Assembly: GCA_018105865.1 (NCBI GenBank)
Contig: CM030834.1
Location: forward strand, 4,210,757 to 4,274,756
DNA: 64,000 nucleotides
Direction: 5' to 3'
Source: Metaphire vulgaris
Lineage: Eukaryota > Annelida > Clitellata > Crassiclitellata > Megascolecidae
In this document: positions 22,425 through 34,500 of the stretch, one piece after another
How the letters are laid out: every line of letters starts with the position of its first letter
Numbering within the stretch: the first letter of the stretch is position 1
Program-made: the position numbers and the translations under genes
Notes under the pieces: generated by a model
The model's database searches: none
What the model was told of the DNA's origin: nothing
What the model saw: only the letters and a program-made list of their open reading frames with translations

Positions 22425-22811
22425 TCTATTTATCTCGATTATTAAGATTAATTTTCAAAATAATAATTATTATTCGACAACATGGAACATTTCACTAGAG
22501 GTCACCAAAAATATACAAAGATGTTACTGTGTAATAAGTAAGTAAATGAGTTATCCAAGAATTGTGTACTAGAGGTGGGTCGATTAATCGAAATCGTAAT
22601 CGAAATCGCGATTTTTGGAAAAATCGAAATCGAAATCGAGACGATTATTAAATAAATCGAAATAATCGATAATCGTCGAAAAAATAATCGAAATCGCGAT
22701 TATTTTTCGATTATTCCCTTAAGTTATATTATACAATATTTCCCATTCAAAGAAAGATCAGTTTACCGTTGATTATCAGATTTTCATTGAAAATGGATTA
22801 AACTGCGTATA

Positions 22812-23151
22812 AAGACAGGCACCATCTTTCTGGATTTGACAGCAGCTTTCGATGCGGTGTGGCATGCGGGTTTAATGTACAAACTCTCGCTCAATTTGCC
22901 ACCCTGGTTCTGTCAACTTGTGGAATTACTCATCTCTGACAGACGGTTCTTAGTTCACTTGGGAGATGTCAGCTCCTGGAGACGTCAGCGAAACGGTCTA
23001 ACACTAGTGTTCAGTTCTAGCACCTATGTTATTCAATTTGTAGGCTTATAGGCCTACACACGACTTACCGGACACCATAGGTAGGAAGTTTGGATACGCT
23101 GACGATATCGGTTTTGCCACCCAGGCTCGATCCTTTAAGGAGATTGAAGAC
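22812..23151 (+). mobile_element. LINE reverse-transcriptase fragment captured in a hAT element
   Basis: Encodes IFLDLTAAFDAVWHAGL (the first catalytic Asp block) and, after a frameshift near 23000, KFGYADDIGFATQAR (the YADD catalytic motif). The frame resumes at 23831-23890 past the nested element. It lacks both ends of a LINE and lies inside 22570-24042. Confidence 0.88.
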
Positions 23152-23830
23152 CAGGGTTATTTCTAGGATTGTGAATTGGGGTGGGGTGTCGGGAAAATCT
23201 GGGGTGTGTTTATTTCTAGGATTGTAGGATTGTGAATTTGGAGGTGTCAGGGAAAATCTGGGGTGTCGAAATTTGGAAGTCTCTACCGAAAAAGCTGACA
23301 AGCAAAAACCTTATAGAGACTCATAAAAGTCTGACAAGCAAAAAAGTCATCCGAGGATAAAAGTTGTGGGGTGTATTTCTCCATTTGGGGGCAGGCCTCT
23401 TCAGAGGCTGAAGGAGGCCCAGGCCAGTTGGAATTTCGAGGCCTCTCCTAGCCTTCCCAACAATTAAAATTTTGACAAGCGAAAAAAGGTAATCACCAAT
23501 TTTGAGGACCGCAGAATACCTTCCTAGCTTTCCCAAAATTGTCGACACGCAAAAAAGGTCATCACCAAATTGTGAGGCCTCTTCTAGTAGTAGCTATTTA
23601 GCTTTCTACCTCTCCCAGAATTCTAGACAAGGAAACAAAGGGAGGCCCCCAAATGATGGAGGCCCGGGCCGAATGGCCCTCCTGGCCCCCCTCTGAATGG
23701 GCCTGTTTGAGGGTGTTCAGGGCTAATCAATATGCATTCTGTATGCATACCATTGTCACATTACCAAATTTTGGGGGTGTCGACCTCAAATTGGGGTCTT
23801 GGGGTTGTTAGGGGTGTAGAAATATCCCTG
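23152..23830. mobile_element. hAT-like MITE nested in the LINE fragment, TSD ttgaagac
   Basis: cagggttatttctag... / ...gtagaaatatccctg with perfect 8-bp TSDs at 23144-23151 and 23831-23838. The interior repeats ggggtgtcgg-like text and holds four gacaagcaaaa-type motifs (about 23296, 23331, 23474, 23543). Confidence 0.92.
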
Positions 23831-24225
23831 TTGAAGACCAACTGAACATCGATACACAGAGGATTGCGAATACTGTAAAATATGGCGGGAAAGCCAGTTT
23901 CTAAAGGTACTGTGAAATAATCGAAATCGAAATCGCGATTATATAAAAAACCGTAATCGTAATCGAAATCGTAATCGTGAAAAATAATCGAAAATAATCG
24001 TAATCGTAATCGGAAAAAATAATCGTAATCGACCCAGCTCTATTGTGTACCCACCACCCAGACATTAGGTAATTTAGGTCACTGAGGTGTCCAGACTACA
24101 GAGGTTTGTGAACTGGATTGTTTGTCATTCAGAAGGTTAAAAAATCCACAATTATACTTATTATGTTGCCAGTGTGACAGAAGGTCAAAAACATAAATTT
24201 TCGGTGCTGGGGAAATAGACCCATC

Positions 24226-24230
24226 AATCT

Positions 24231-24292
<62 letters not shown>

Positions 24293-24960
24293 AAACTTCT
24301 ATGGCACCACTATCATAATGCCCAGGGCATCAGCCGATGGCGCACCAAATCCAAATAGAATTAGAGCCAGGTCAATCCGGAAGATCAGTCAGAACAGCGG
24401 GGGAGCAATCTAAGGGGGATAAGCCAAGTCAAACAGATATGTTTTAAGACCAGATCTAAAAGATGATAACTTGTTAGTTTTACGAAGTGATATTGGTAAT
24501 GAATTCCAAAGCTTAGGGTCACACACTGAGAAACAACTAGTGCCAATGACGGTGCGAGAATAAGGAACAATTAATGAAAGTCCTGCCGAATACCTAGTTG
24601 ATTGAGTAGTATGTCGAGGAATTAGTCGCATCTTAAGGTAATAGGGTTCATTATATAATATGGCTTTAAATACTAAAAGACAAATTTTATAATTAATTCG
24701 GTATTTGATAGGAAGCCAATGTAGGGACTGTCTAGCTGGAGTTATATGTTCAAATCTTGGAGTTTTGGATAGGCTATGACTCTATAACTAAGGAATTTTG
24801 TACTCTCTGGAGTTTCTGCAAATTTGTGATGCCGAAAAACAGGGAACTGCAATAATCGAGGCGACTAGATACCAATGCATTGGCTAACTGAATAAGAACA
24901 GGCTTAGGGAGGAGATGTCTGATGCGATAGATGTCCCGAATATGATGAGAACTTTTGCAG
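24226..24960 (-). mobile_element. LINE 3' end with (attg)n tail
   Basis: The minus strand encodes STRYSAGLSLIVPYSRTV, SFSVCDPKLWNSLPIS-like blocks and a final GLKTYLFDLAY before the UTR; the 3' end runs into (caat)n (plus-strand view) at 24226-24292. The coding part extends upstream to about 24960 with stops. Confidence 0.83.
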
Positions 24961-25026
24961 ACTGAATTTATGACTCATTTGCTTAATTAGTCTTACCAGG
25001 GAATAGGACCATTACATTGATTGAGT

Positions 25027-25426
25027 TAGGGTTATTTGAACTTATTTCTATGATAGTGAATTTGGGGGTGTCGGAATTTGGAAAAAGTCTGACAAGCAAA
25101 AAATCTTATAAATTAAGCAAGTCTCCCAAAAGGTCTGACAAGCAAAAAAAACCTTATCAAATCCCAAAAGTTCTGACAAGCAAAAAACCTTAGGCTATCA
25201 AGTCTCCAAAAAAGTCTGACAAGCAAAAAACATTAAGTTTCCAAAAAAACAGTCTGACAAGCAAAAAAGAGAAAAAACGTCTTCCCTAGCTCAGATTGGG
25301 GGTTGGTGTCGGTCTCAAATTCTGGGGTGTTGGGGGTGTTGGAGGTGTCAAAATATCCCTCGATTGGGGGTGTCGGTCTCAGATAGGGAGGGGTTGGTTG
25401 TGTTAGGGGGTGTAGAAATATCCTTG
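25027..25426. mobile_element. hAT-like MITE of the same family as 23152-23830
   Basis: tagggttattt... / ...gtagaaatatccttg, TSD gattgagt / gattgatt (7 of 8). Five gacaagcaaaaa motifs occur at about 25089, 25135, 25172, 25216 and 25253, a regular 37-46 bp spacing, joined by aagtct(c)ccaaaa text. Confidence 0.85.
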
Positions 25427-25763
25427 GATTGATTGTTAGAATTAATTGGAACTATATACAAGTTCACAAAAAATAATGATCAAATTACCTTAAATAAGAT
25501 CAGTTGATTTTCGTGTGACGATTCTTGAGTGCCTCTACGGAAGTAAGTTACATATTGTGCCCTGAGAGAGTACCACAGAAACTGCTTATTCTTAGGTACT
25601 ATGTAGATTGTATGTAGACAGGGCTGCGGGTTGCCGAGAGGGAGCAGAGGGCAAATGCACAGGGGCCCGGCCGCCCGGAGACCTGTAGGAGGCCTCGGCC
25701 GGTGACGTAGGCCTATTAACATACTACCACACCCTAAACCCTGAAAAAGCTGATAAGCAAAAA

Positions 25764-25979
25764 ATGTCATCAGCAGTTTTGCGCACACAGGGGCCAGGGC
25801 CGGTCACGTATTGCATGGTTGACACTTCAAGTGGTGCTTCATGCAATGTGAACACTGGGTGGGAAGGTGTGATGCAATATGTTGAAAAGAAGCTGCAAAG
25901 GAAATTGGTATGGATCGTATGTGACCATCACACAGGAGAACTACCACTTGGGCACCTTACAACTGCTCTGGAAAACTAG
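25764..25979 (+). other. Short ORF, transposon-associated by appearance
   Basis: 72-codon ORF including GWEGVMQYVEKKLQRKLVWI and CDHHTGELPLGHLTTALE. The WIVC--H--ELPL-HL pattern resembles an ORF type I loosely associate with invertebrate mobile elements; I cannot name the family. A cassette motif variant (tgataagcaaaaaatgtcat) lies just upstream at 25750. Confidence 0.35.
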
Positions 25980-26046
25980 GTTATTGAATGTGGAGAGTTA
26001 CTTCCACACATGCTTACTTAGCGTCTTAATAAACCACTTTAAATCA

Positions 26047-26115
<69 letters not shown>
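25975..26115 (+). repeat. Retroposon 3' end with (att)n tail
   Basis: cttaataaaccactttaaat then about 70 bp of pure (att)n to 26115. A similar end with (aat)n on the reverse strand is at 21391-21485. Confidence 0.7.
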
Positions 26116-26526
26116 TAGTAAGGTTTAGAAGATTATATTATGTAAATCAGTAATTATTGAACTACAAATTATAAACTACAAGCCAATACAAACATTGTTT
26201 TCTCTTTTATTCATTATTGCCTGTTGATAAATTACTCAAAGTCAACATATAGAGAAAAAAAAAAAGTTTTGTTAAATCTTTGAACACACTTTTCAAAAAT
26301 AAATCACATATTATTGATTATTGTGCTTCTATGGATATTACATGAACACTGGTCATAAATAACAAATAAATCTAAACTAACATTTGTATGCTTATGAAGA
26401 ATGCACTGGGTCAAGTTATTCCCATCTCAAAATTGTAGATCTCCAATGGAGAAATTGAATGGCAAAATCCAAAGTTTTTAACCCAGAAGGCCCAACGGAT
26501 TATCAGGAATAGTTAATACCCCCAAA

Positions 26527-26844
26527 CATGGCCGGATTAACCATGTTGCATGTGTTTCAATTGAAACAGGCCTACTAAGAAATCATTGATAAATGCAGTA
26601 ATTGATTTCTACTGTTGCCAATACTGAGAGTTTAATACTGCTGACTCATAAATCGTCACAATCCTAATATATAAAATGATATTATCAATTTTGTCTGAAC
26701 TTCTTTCTGAACATACTATTGCAACAATTGATAATGGCATCCATGTTATTTCATATATTTATGACATTATTGTGTAGGCATCACCATTGCGGGGCCTTTT
26801 AATTTATTTGTGAAATGGGCGTACAAAATCTCAATTCGGCCCTG
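26527..26844. mobile_element. hAT-like MITE, 318 bp
   Basis: catggccggattaacc... / ...caattcggccctg, TSD cccccaaa / cacccaaa (7 of 8). Non-coding. Confidence 0.82.
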
Positions 26845-26914
26845 CACCCAAATCCTGGGCAAGTCAAACATTGGTCTAGACTGGTTGGTTAACCAGAACA
26901 TCAGATCCATGAAC

Positions 26915-27102
26915 CAGTGTTTTATCCAGGCCTTTTGGGGGATTCCTCTGCCTCAAACTACAACCGCCCCCAGCACCCCAAAAAAAAAAAAAAAAAAAAT
27001 CCCAGCACAGACTCAAATTTTTGCATTGAACTGTTTCTCTGCCCCTCCAGCCAAGTCAATTTCTCCCCCTCCCCAACGGCCTGGATTCTGAATAAAACAC
27101 TG
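26915..27102. mobile_element. hAT-like MITE, 188 bp
   Basis: cagtgttttatccaggcc... / ...ggcctggattctgaataaaacactg-type end, TSD ccatgaac / ccatggac (7 of 8). The interior has a poly-A run of about 18 and C-rich text. Confidence 0.87.
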
Positions 27103-27786
27103 CCATGGACAACCAACAGACATTGCAATGTTCTTAACAGATGCACAAGTTATTAGAATTAAAAATTGCGTAGTCTTCATGATCGGCAAGAGTCAAAACT
27201 TCTTCATTTTCTGTTCTGTGACCCAGTTTAGTAGCTCAGACTGCTTAAAATTGCTTGGACATAAATCATAATCAGTTCATTGTAAAAATTGCATAGATGC
27301 TCATACATTGTACTATTGTAAGAAATATATGACAATTGGCAGTTTTTACCTGCTCCAAATTATTTCAAGATTCTGTTTCTAACAACATTTCCATAAATGC
27401 TCTGATGTCATGATGAGCAATATTGTGACATGAGAGTGTAAAAAATTGTTAACCTAAGACAGTCAATGGTGCTTCTCCAAATCACAAGTTTCCTATTCGT
27501 CAAGTATTTGTTGTATTGATTTTCTCTGAAATAAACAAGAATTAAGAAGTTGACTGCAGTACAGATTACCACCACGTCTATTATAAAGAATAAAGAATTG
27601 AATATACATCATCTAAGAATGAACAGGAAAGGTAAAAATCATAACCAAACAGTCTCCAACAATGTGACAGATTAATAATTATTGTAATATGAATGAATCA
27701 ATGCAGACTTCAACTTCTTGCTTTAATTGTTGTTTGATGTTTGGTGGTTTGCCAGTCCTTTTTCTAGACCCATGTTTTGCATTCAC

Positions 27787-28190
27787 AGGGGCTGTCCATT
27801 AATTGTCCACTGTCAACAATTTTTGGGCAGTTTTTGACCCCCACCCCATGTCAACAACTGTCAACTTTCAGTGACCCCCTATATTTATGTCAACAACTTC
27901 TGACCTCCCTAAGATCAGTGATGGGTCCCCATATAAAGTTTAGAAGGTCATTATTTTTTTGTGGTGGTGACCTTTTCCCCTTTTTGCTCACAAAGTGTCA
28001 AAATGATTACTTTTTTTGCTTGTCAGGCTTGTCTTCATTGTAGTAAATAGTATTCCACGAAATATCCTTTTTTTATTTGTAAAAAGTTGAATTGTTGATG
28101 TCAACTTCTCTTGACCCCCTCCTGCCCCTTTTCAACAAATGTCAAACTTTTTCAAACCCTCCCTCTATTTGTTGGCGTAATTAATGGACA
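27787..28190. mobile_element. MITE of the ggctgtccattaatt type, right end eroded
   Basis: Starts caggggctgtccattaattg and ends with the inverted cgtaattaatggaca near 28175-28190; the last dozen bases are not recognisable and no TSD is found. Contains one clear tttttttgcttgtcag cassette motif near 28012-28026 and a degenerate one near 27970. Confidence 0.7.
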
Positions 28191-28517
28191 ATGGTAAGTA
28201 ATTAAGTAAGCTAATATTTATAGTAATAACTGGATTTTAAGTGATTTAGTAGGGGTTTTGTTGAAAGCCACTGAAATTCAGGTTCAAAATTTTTCAGACA
28301 CATATGCAAAGAGCTTTGGCTGTGCACAAGAACCAACCTTGAGGTCCGGACTGTGGACCGTGGTTTGAGTAACCCTGTTATAACAACACCTCTCACAACA
28401 CCATGTAGGCCACCTATACTGTTTGAATACATTGTAACATCTTTAAAATTTCACATTTCATTTAATAAATTTACTTAGAGGTATTAAGACTATATAAGTG
28501 ACTTTGAATGAAATTAC

Positions 28518-28565
28518 CTCAGAAGATCCATCTGGCATTTTTCTGATCAGTTTCTGAATTCGTTT
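28518..28565 (-). CDS. Possible further kinesin exon (KRIQKLIRKMPDGSSE)
   Basis: A 48-nt phase-0 open segment between TTGTAG and GTAATT, encoding a short basic helix. It fits after exon 29261-29347 (FLDYLQEANL...KIQQAK) as the start of a C-terminal coil. No homology was recognised, and no stop-containing terminal exon was found further down, so it is tentative. Confidence 0.4.
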
Positions 28566-31500
28566 CTACAATTCGCAAGCACCATTCTAAGCATTCTTTA
28601 ACCCCTTAACCGTGTATTTAACTGTAACTCAATGTAAAATGGATGGATATATCCGGGGTCCCAAGTTAAGGGGTTAAAAACAGTCTGTGTACCGGTAGTT
28701 GTGTTCATTTGTCATAACAGCACTTTGCCATTTTCTTTTAACGTTTATATTTAAGGCAAAGCTCCCCCAAAGATACACAATTACTGGGTACTGACAGCTG
28801 GAGGAAAGCATACATTTTATTTAAACAATTTAACTAAAACCAAATCCTATTTAACGAATATGCAGCATGCAAAGTGATATTCTGTGCTGTGAAAAACACA
28901 GTTTAAACCACGTAAATCAGTTTTATAAAGATTTATTTGTTGCTGGAAGCAACTTAATCAGAACTGCCAAACAATGTGTATTAAATGCTAAATTCTTAAA
29001 CTTATACCAGTTTATTTTCCAGCTTATTTATTTGTTGTGTTTTCTTCATCTTTTTTGGTCTTCTTTCCTGCATTAATAAAGTATTTGCATATTAATTAGA
29101 TAATGGCATCATTAACATTTCTGCAATTAGGTTTGAAATTCCGTCCTTCTAAAGCTGTGGGCTTCATCTAAAGAAATGGATACTGATATTGAGTAAAGAA
29201 ATGGAAAATAATGTTTTTGATGATAGGAAAATCATTGTTGCTCTTAAACTTTCTCACCACCTTGGCTTGTTGAATTTTGTTGTCATTACTTCTCTGGTGA
29301 CCAACAATTTCCACAGTAAGATTTGCCTCTTGAAGATAATCAAGAAACTGAAAATGAATGCACCAGAAGGTTTCCAACTGCCGTTTTAATCATATGTAAT
29401 TAGGTCAACTTCAATTTAAGTTGCACTCAAATATGGTAATCTCTTCGAACAAGGGTCTAGTTTGTCTGCAATAGGGTGGAAGCAACAAATAATTTTCTTT
29501 AAATTTTTAGAATCATTCATTGTTACCAGACAAATTAATTATTTGATCTCTGTTCATTCAGAATAAGTCCATTTGCAGAACTTCATTGCTAATGTCCATG
29601 TGTGCAGTTACACATTTTATAGTTGTAACCAGGATATGATCACAGTTTGTCAGTATACCACAACTAATTTCTGCTTTAATGCCTACCTTGTGATCGACCT
29701 TGTTAATTTTTAGTAGTCTTTCATGGTTGTAACGAGGATTTGTTCCAGCTTTCATCTCAGTCTCAGTATAGGTTCTCTCTCCATAGAATTTGTACCGGCA
29801 ACGAGTCTAGAACATTTGTTATACAGTACATAGTTTTTATTGTATTCAGTTCAAGCAATTGAAGTTATTTATGCCATAACTTCGTCCTTTCTATTAAAGC
29901 CAGTTCAGTAACATTTTGTCAAAACATAAAATTATTATCTAGAAACATAATCATCTTTCAATGACTGCATTAATATTCTGGAAATAAACAATTTTGTTAT
30001 TTGGTCAATGGTCATATTGGTATGAACCTGAGAAGTAGTATTTCAGAATTTAAATTCACACATATTTTTTCATTTTGAACTGTCTGAATAATTTGTAAAA
30101 TTCATTTTTAAAATAATAATATCGATGTAAAAGAGGCACTCCGTTCTTGAATTCATAACATGAAGTTAATCAGCTGGGTTTCCTTTTGGAGCAAATGATA
30201 ATAAACGAGCTCTTTGTATTTATTTATTCAATCATCACAGTGTGATAAAAGTCCTACTACTATAATTGTGGTCATCTGTGCTAAGTAAATCAAATATTGC
30301 ATAAGGAATATTCTATTATGAAATCAATCATAACTCCAGCAGTGTTTTTGATATTCAAACCTACCTTTAAAAATCGTTCTGGCATATTGATTGCCATGCA
30401 GATTTGTATCTTAAAGGCAATTGGCTTTCCAATCTGAAATTTCATACACATTGTACATTTTAAAAATTGTTCTCACCACTGTTATTTGTATTGGAATTAA
30501 TTTTAGATACATCTTCAACATTGCCATATGCATAATACATGAATGATCCCTCTAATAAAAGTTAACAATAAATCATTTAGAAAGAACTGAGAGAGACATG
30601 TGCTGGATGATTTTGACAAAAAGGGGACATTTTTGATTTGCATCTCAAGCCATCTGGAGATTTTGGAGAACAAAAGTACCAAGACAGAGTTTGAGAATAA
30701 CATAATCTATAAGCAGGGTTTCATGTTTCACTCATTATGATTAAACATGAATTTTTCCAACAGACAGATTGCTTTAAAGTAATTAAGAACCTCAACAATT
30801 TTTGGAAAATTTAGAACTGAAGCTGAAAAGCATTTGTCACAAGTGAGATATCAAATAAATAGACCTTTGGACAAAATAGGTCTCTTATAGCATAATCTGA
30901 TTATAACAAAGGCATGCAGCCATTTGATTATCCTCTCACCACTGGATTCCACTTTGTAATCAACAATTGTGCTTGAAAGCTTCATAATTAGTCAGTACTT
31001 CTGATGTAGTGAGAAAGAAGTACATTGTTCAAAACAACTATGGTACATGCTGAAACATCTAAAATATTGTAAATACTGGATACATTCAGTGTCTGAAAGA
31101 TTCACTGGTGGTAGACTTTAAAATCAAATCATGAAATTATTGATCAAGCCTTGAATGACCAGGTCGACGGGATCCTTGACAGCCACGGCGTCTGTTTCCT
31201 TTCCATTTTGATCGCAGGGAATGAGGTCGACTTTGAGGAAACCACAGTGGACAGCTCTGTAGTCGAGGATGCTCAGCGGCTCTTCATCAAATTTCAACAT
31301 GTACGACAGAAAGGCAAGAGGAATCGACGCAAAACCAACGACCTCTTCTGCATCTGGTGGCTCCCAGAATGGATCTTCTTCCTGAAAGAAATTTTAAATT
31401 TCACCAACTCATATCTAGAATGGTTTTTAAAACCTTTTAGAATGAGTGCTCATAGCACAAACTTTTATAATTATTGTTTGTATATATTTCTGTTCTAGTT

Positions 31501-34500
31501 AGTAGTTACTGGATTAGCCTAAGCTAATATTTCAATAAAATATAAATCAATAATAAACTTTGTGTTGCTACAGCTGATGGAATGCATGCAAATCAGACTA
31601 CCATACAAACAATGCACAGTGTTAATAAATACAAACAAACCAAAAGGATGACATTTTACAGCAGATGAATACACTGGAGACACCTTACGGGACTGAGCAA
31701 ATAGACTAGGTAACAAGAGCTGTATAGCAGTGTTTCCAAAACTGTGGGTCATGACCCAAAAGTGGGTGCTGGGGTAGCATGAAATTATATTCAAGTGTCA
31801 TTTTCTAACCAATACCATGATGTCACAAGCCTTGAAAGTCGCAAGTAGACTTAGGTTTTAAGAAATTTATATGCCTGCAATCCTCGATACACAGATTATA
31901 TTAAAATGATTAGTGTTTTATACAATTTTAGTCGACAATAAGTTTGCAGGGTTTGGCATGTAACATAGCCGCTGAAGTGGGTCACAGTTCCAAAAAGTTT
32001 GGAAAACCCTGTTCTAAAACACAGAAGCAACCATCAGTGGCGGTTCCAGGATTTCTTGGTAGGGGGGATGAAATGAAATCATAGGAAGTTAGTGGGGAGA
32101 TGAAAATAGAAGGGAAAAAATCAATAAACTTTGCCAAAATGGGCTGACAAAGGAAATTTTACCCCTAATTTTACTAGACTTTTACCCAAAAATAGGTTTC
32201 ACAAGCAAAAAAAAAGTCTGGTTCAGGGATGCATCCCTATTCATCCCCCGCGTGGAACTGCCACTGGCAACCATACATGCAGCAAAAGACAGCAAACAAT
32301 CTATAAATCAATACAGTACAAGACATTCTGTGGCTGATGTGAGACACTGTGAGGAGGCCATAAGTACAGTACCTTTGAGATTTTCGGGAGGCTTCCTTGT
32401 TCCTCAAACCTCTGGTAAAGTTCCTGAATGTAGCTGTATCGAATCAAAAATTTGGTCTTGTTCCACAAATACTCATTTCCAGAATTTTCATCCGTAACTT
32501 TTACAAATGCCTGAAAGTATATTGCAAAAAGTAAAAGCTTTTAACGTCTTGTAGGTGAACACTACATCATATACATCACCAGCTGATCTTCCCTCAATAA
32601 TTAATTATAGACATAATTGTGTCTATGTAACAAACCTCTCAGGATGATAAATTTGAAAGAAAATTTGGAAGCAAAATATATGAATACCTTTACAGCTTTC
32701 AGAGGAATTTAATGCATGGCATAATTTGACAAAATAATTATTTGTCAATACTCATTCTATTATGAACTCAATTTTCTACCATTTATCATATTATAAATTA
32801 TGGAATTGCGTTATTAAAGTGCAAAATCAACATATTGCACCTCGGTTGCACCAGAGTCTAAGCCTCTTGCTTCTGAAGAGAGTAACAGAAGAGAAAACTT
32901 GGCTGCTCTCTTCATGTCATTGGCCATTGCTGTTACATTCTGAACAATTGGAAGAATGTCCAAAACTTCTCTTATAAGCAAGCTATCATCTAAGCAAAAC
33001 ACATACACACAAAATGGGTAACGAATCTATGTATCAAAACAAAACAATATTTCCAAACAAAAGTATTCTTAATGCTCTTGACTATTGATCTTTTTTAAAA
33101 CATGTGAGGCAGATAATGTCGAGTATATCAGAGTCCTGACGGGTTTGGATAGTATGCATGCTATTGTAGAAAAGCGACAAACATCCTTTGTTAATAGATA
33201 TGAGAAGAAGCCAAAGTGCATTACTAGGATTTGTCTGAGGGCAGAGGCTGTACTGTGTAAAGTTTGTGCTTAGTTTATTTGTTTATTATTAAGTTTGTGT
33301 TTATTATTATTATTATTTTATTATTATTATTATTTAGTTTTGTTCAGTTGATTTGTGTTTTCCTTGGTTGTGTACTACTGGTTGTGTACTACTTTTTATG
33401 CTGTGCTTGTCACGAATAAAGATGATTAATATTAGTACATTACAGCTATTAATACAATGCTTTAAAATTTAAATCCAACCATAACATTTCTTTAGTGCCA
33501 TTGCAATAATGCATTCAGCATCAGTTGACAGTCACTTTAGGGTGTAATCAAAAAATTATGTCCGTGGTACAGTATATGGTCGAGTCAGTCCCTATCCATA
33601 TGTGGCTGGTTACGGCTAATGAGTGCATGCAATAGAAAATGTGCTTCAAGATTAGACCTAAACTTGTGCTAATTTTGTGAAAATACTTTGTATTTGACAC
33701 CGGATATGAGAAGAAAGTATTCTACAGACCCTCTTTGAATTCAATGCCTGAATATCGTATGATTTCCTCCACAGCATCTTCATAGTTAAACTCTCTAAGC
33801 ACTGACTTATCCATACTATTCGCCTGTTCTGGATTGTGAAAGACGTACAGATTGTTGGAACCAAATCGAATCCTGCAATGGTTTATGGCAATAAGAAGAG
33901 TTTTCAGACATGACACGGAATTAATTAGCAGAGTTTTTATTTCAAAGAAGTATTTGATTTTGCCAATTGTCACCATGATAACATGCAACAAATGTGTCGA
34001 TGTGCACATCTGAAGTGCTTTTGGCATTTATCATCATTAAAATGCAACAGCAGGGACCAATATTTTTAATGCATAACATATGTAGTCAAAAACCTATAGA
34101 GTTATAGGCTATAGTTATCAGCTATAGGATGATGGAATATGTCATTTCTTAAAAGCCAGTTTTTTTCTTCAAAATTCACAATCAAAATTCAATTGTGGTT
34201 TCTTCTCAATCAAATATTTACCAGAATTCTTAATACTTGGCAAAAAACGTAATCACTTGTGCATGAAGTAAACAGGAGAGGATGAACAGCAGATCCTTGG
34301 GGAACACCAAAGTCTTTCTTAGTTCAATCAATCAATCAATCAATCAATTTTTTATTTCTCAAGATTATACAGGTTAAACATACAAAATTAAATCATTTCT
34401 TACTATGTAACAAAAAGAACATCATAATATGTAAAAACAATATATAATTCGTTTGAGAAATGGGTTGGCCAAAGGGTATAAAACCCGTAAGGCGGTCAAC

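Larger units (their letters stand above)
22570..24042. mobile_element. hAT-like composite element, 1,473 bp, perfect 8-bp TSD
   Basis: Flanked by ttgtgtac at 22562-22569 and 24043-24050. Termini tagaggtgggtcgat / atcgacccagctcta are inverted repeats, followed by subterminal arrays of aatcga/aatcgt hexamers at both ends. The interior carries a captured LINE reverse-transcriptase fragment, itself split by a second hAT-like element (23152-23830). No transposase is seen, so it is non-autonomous. Confidence 0.93.

Noticed and set aside
24226..24292. CRISPR-like regular repeats in (caat)n and other arrays
   Set aside because: Simple microsatellites without spacers in an animal genome.
25480..25600. 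Minus-strand exon candidate (VTYFRRGTQESSHENQLILFK, donor GTAATT) for the kinesin 3' end
   Set aside because: No convincing acceptor and no homology; the open stretch is short, and it borders MITEs.
26041..26115. Poly-Tyr/Ile ORF end
   Set aside because: Reads through the (att)n retroposon tail.
31145..31160. Termination of the kinesin at the TGA reached by reading through exon 31160-31381
   Set aside because: Downstream exons 30365-30433, 29687-29806 and 29261-29347 continue the family sequence in phase, so the GTCATT donor is used.
33720..33732. TAG stop after ...EFKEGL as the kinesin C-terminus
   Set aside because: Splicing at GTCTGT joins in phase to 32841-32989 (DSLLIREVLDILPIVQ), a known continuation of the family.
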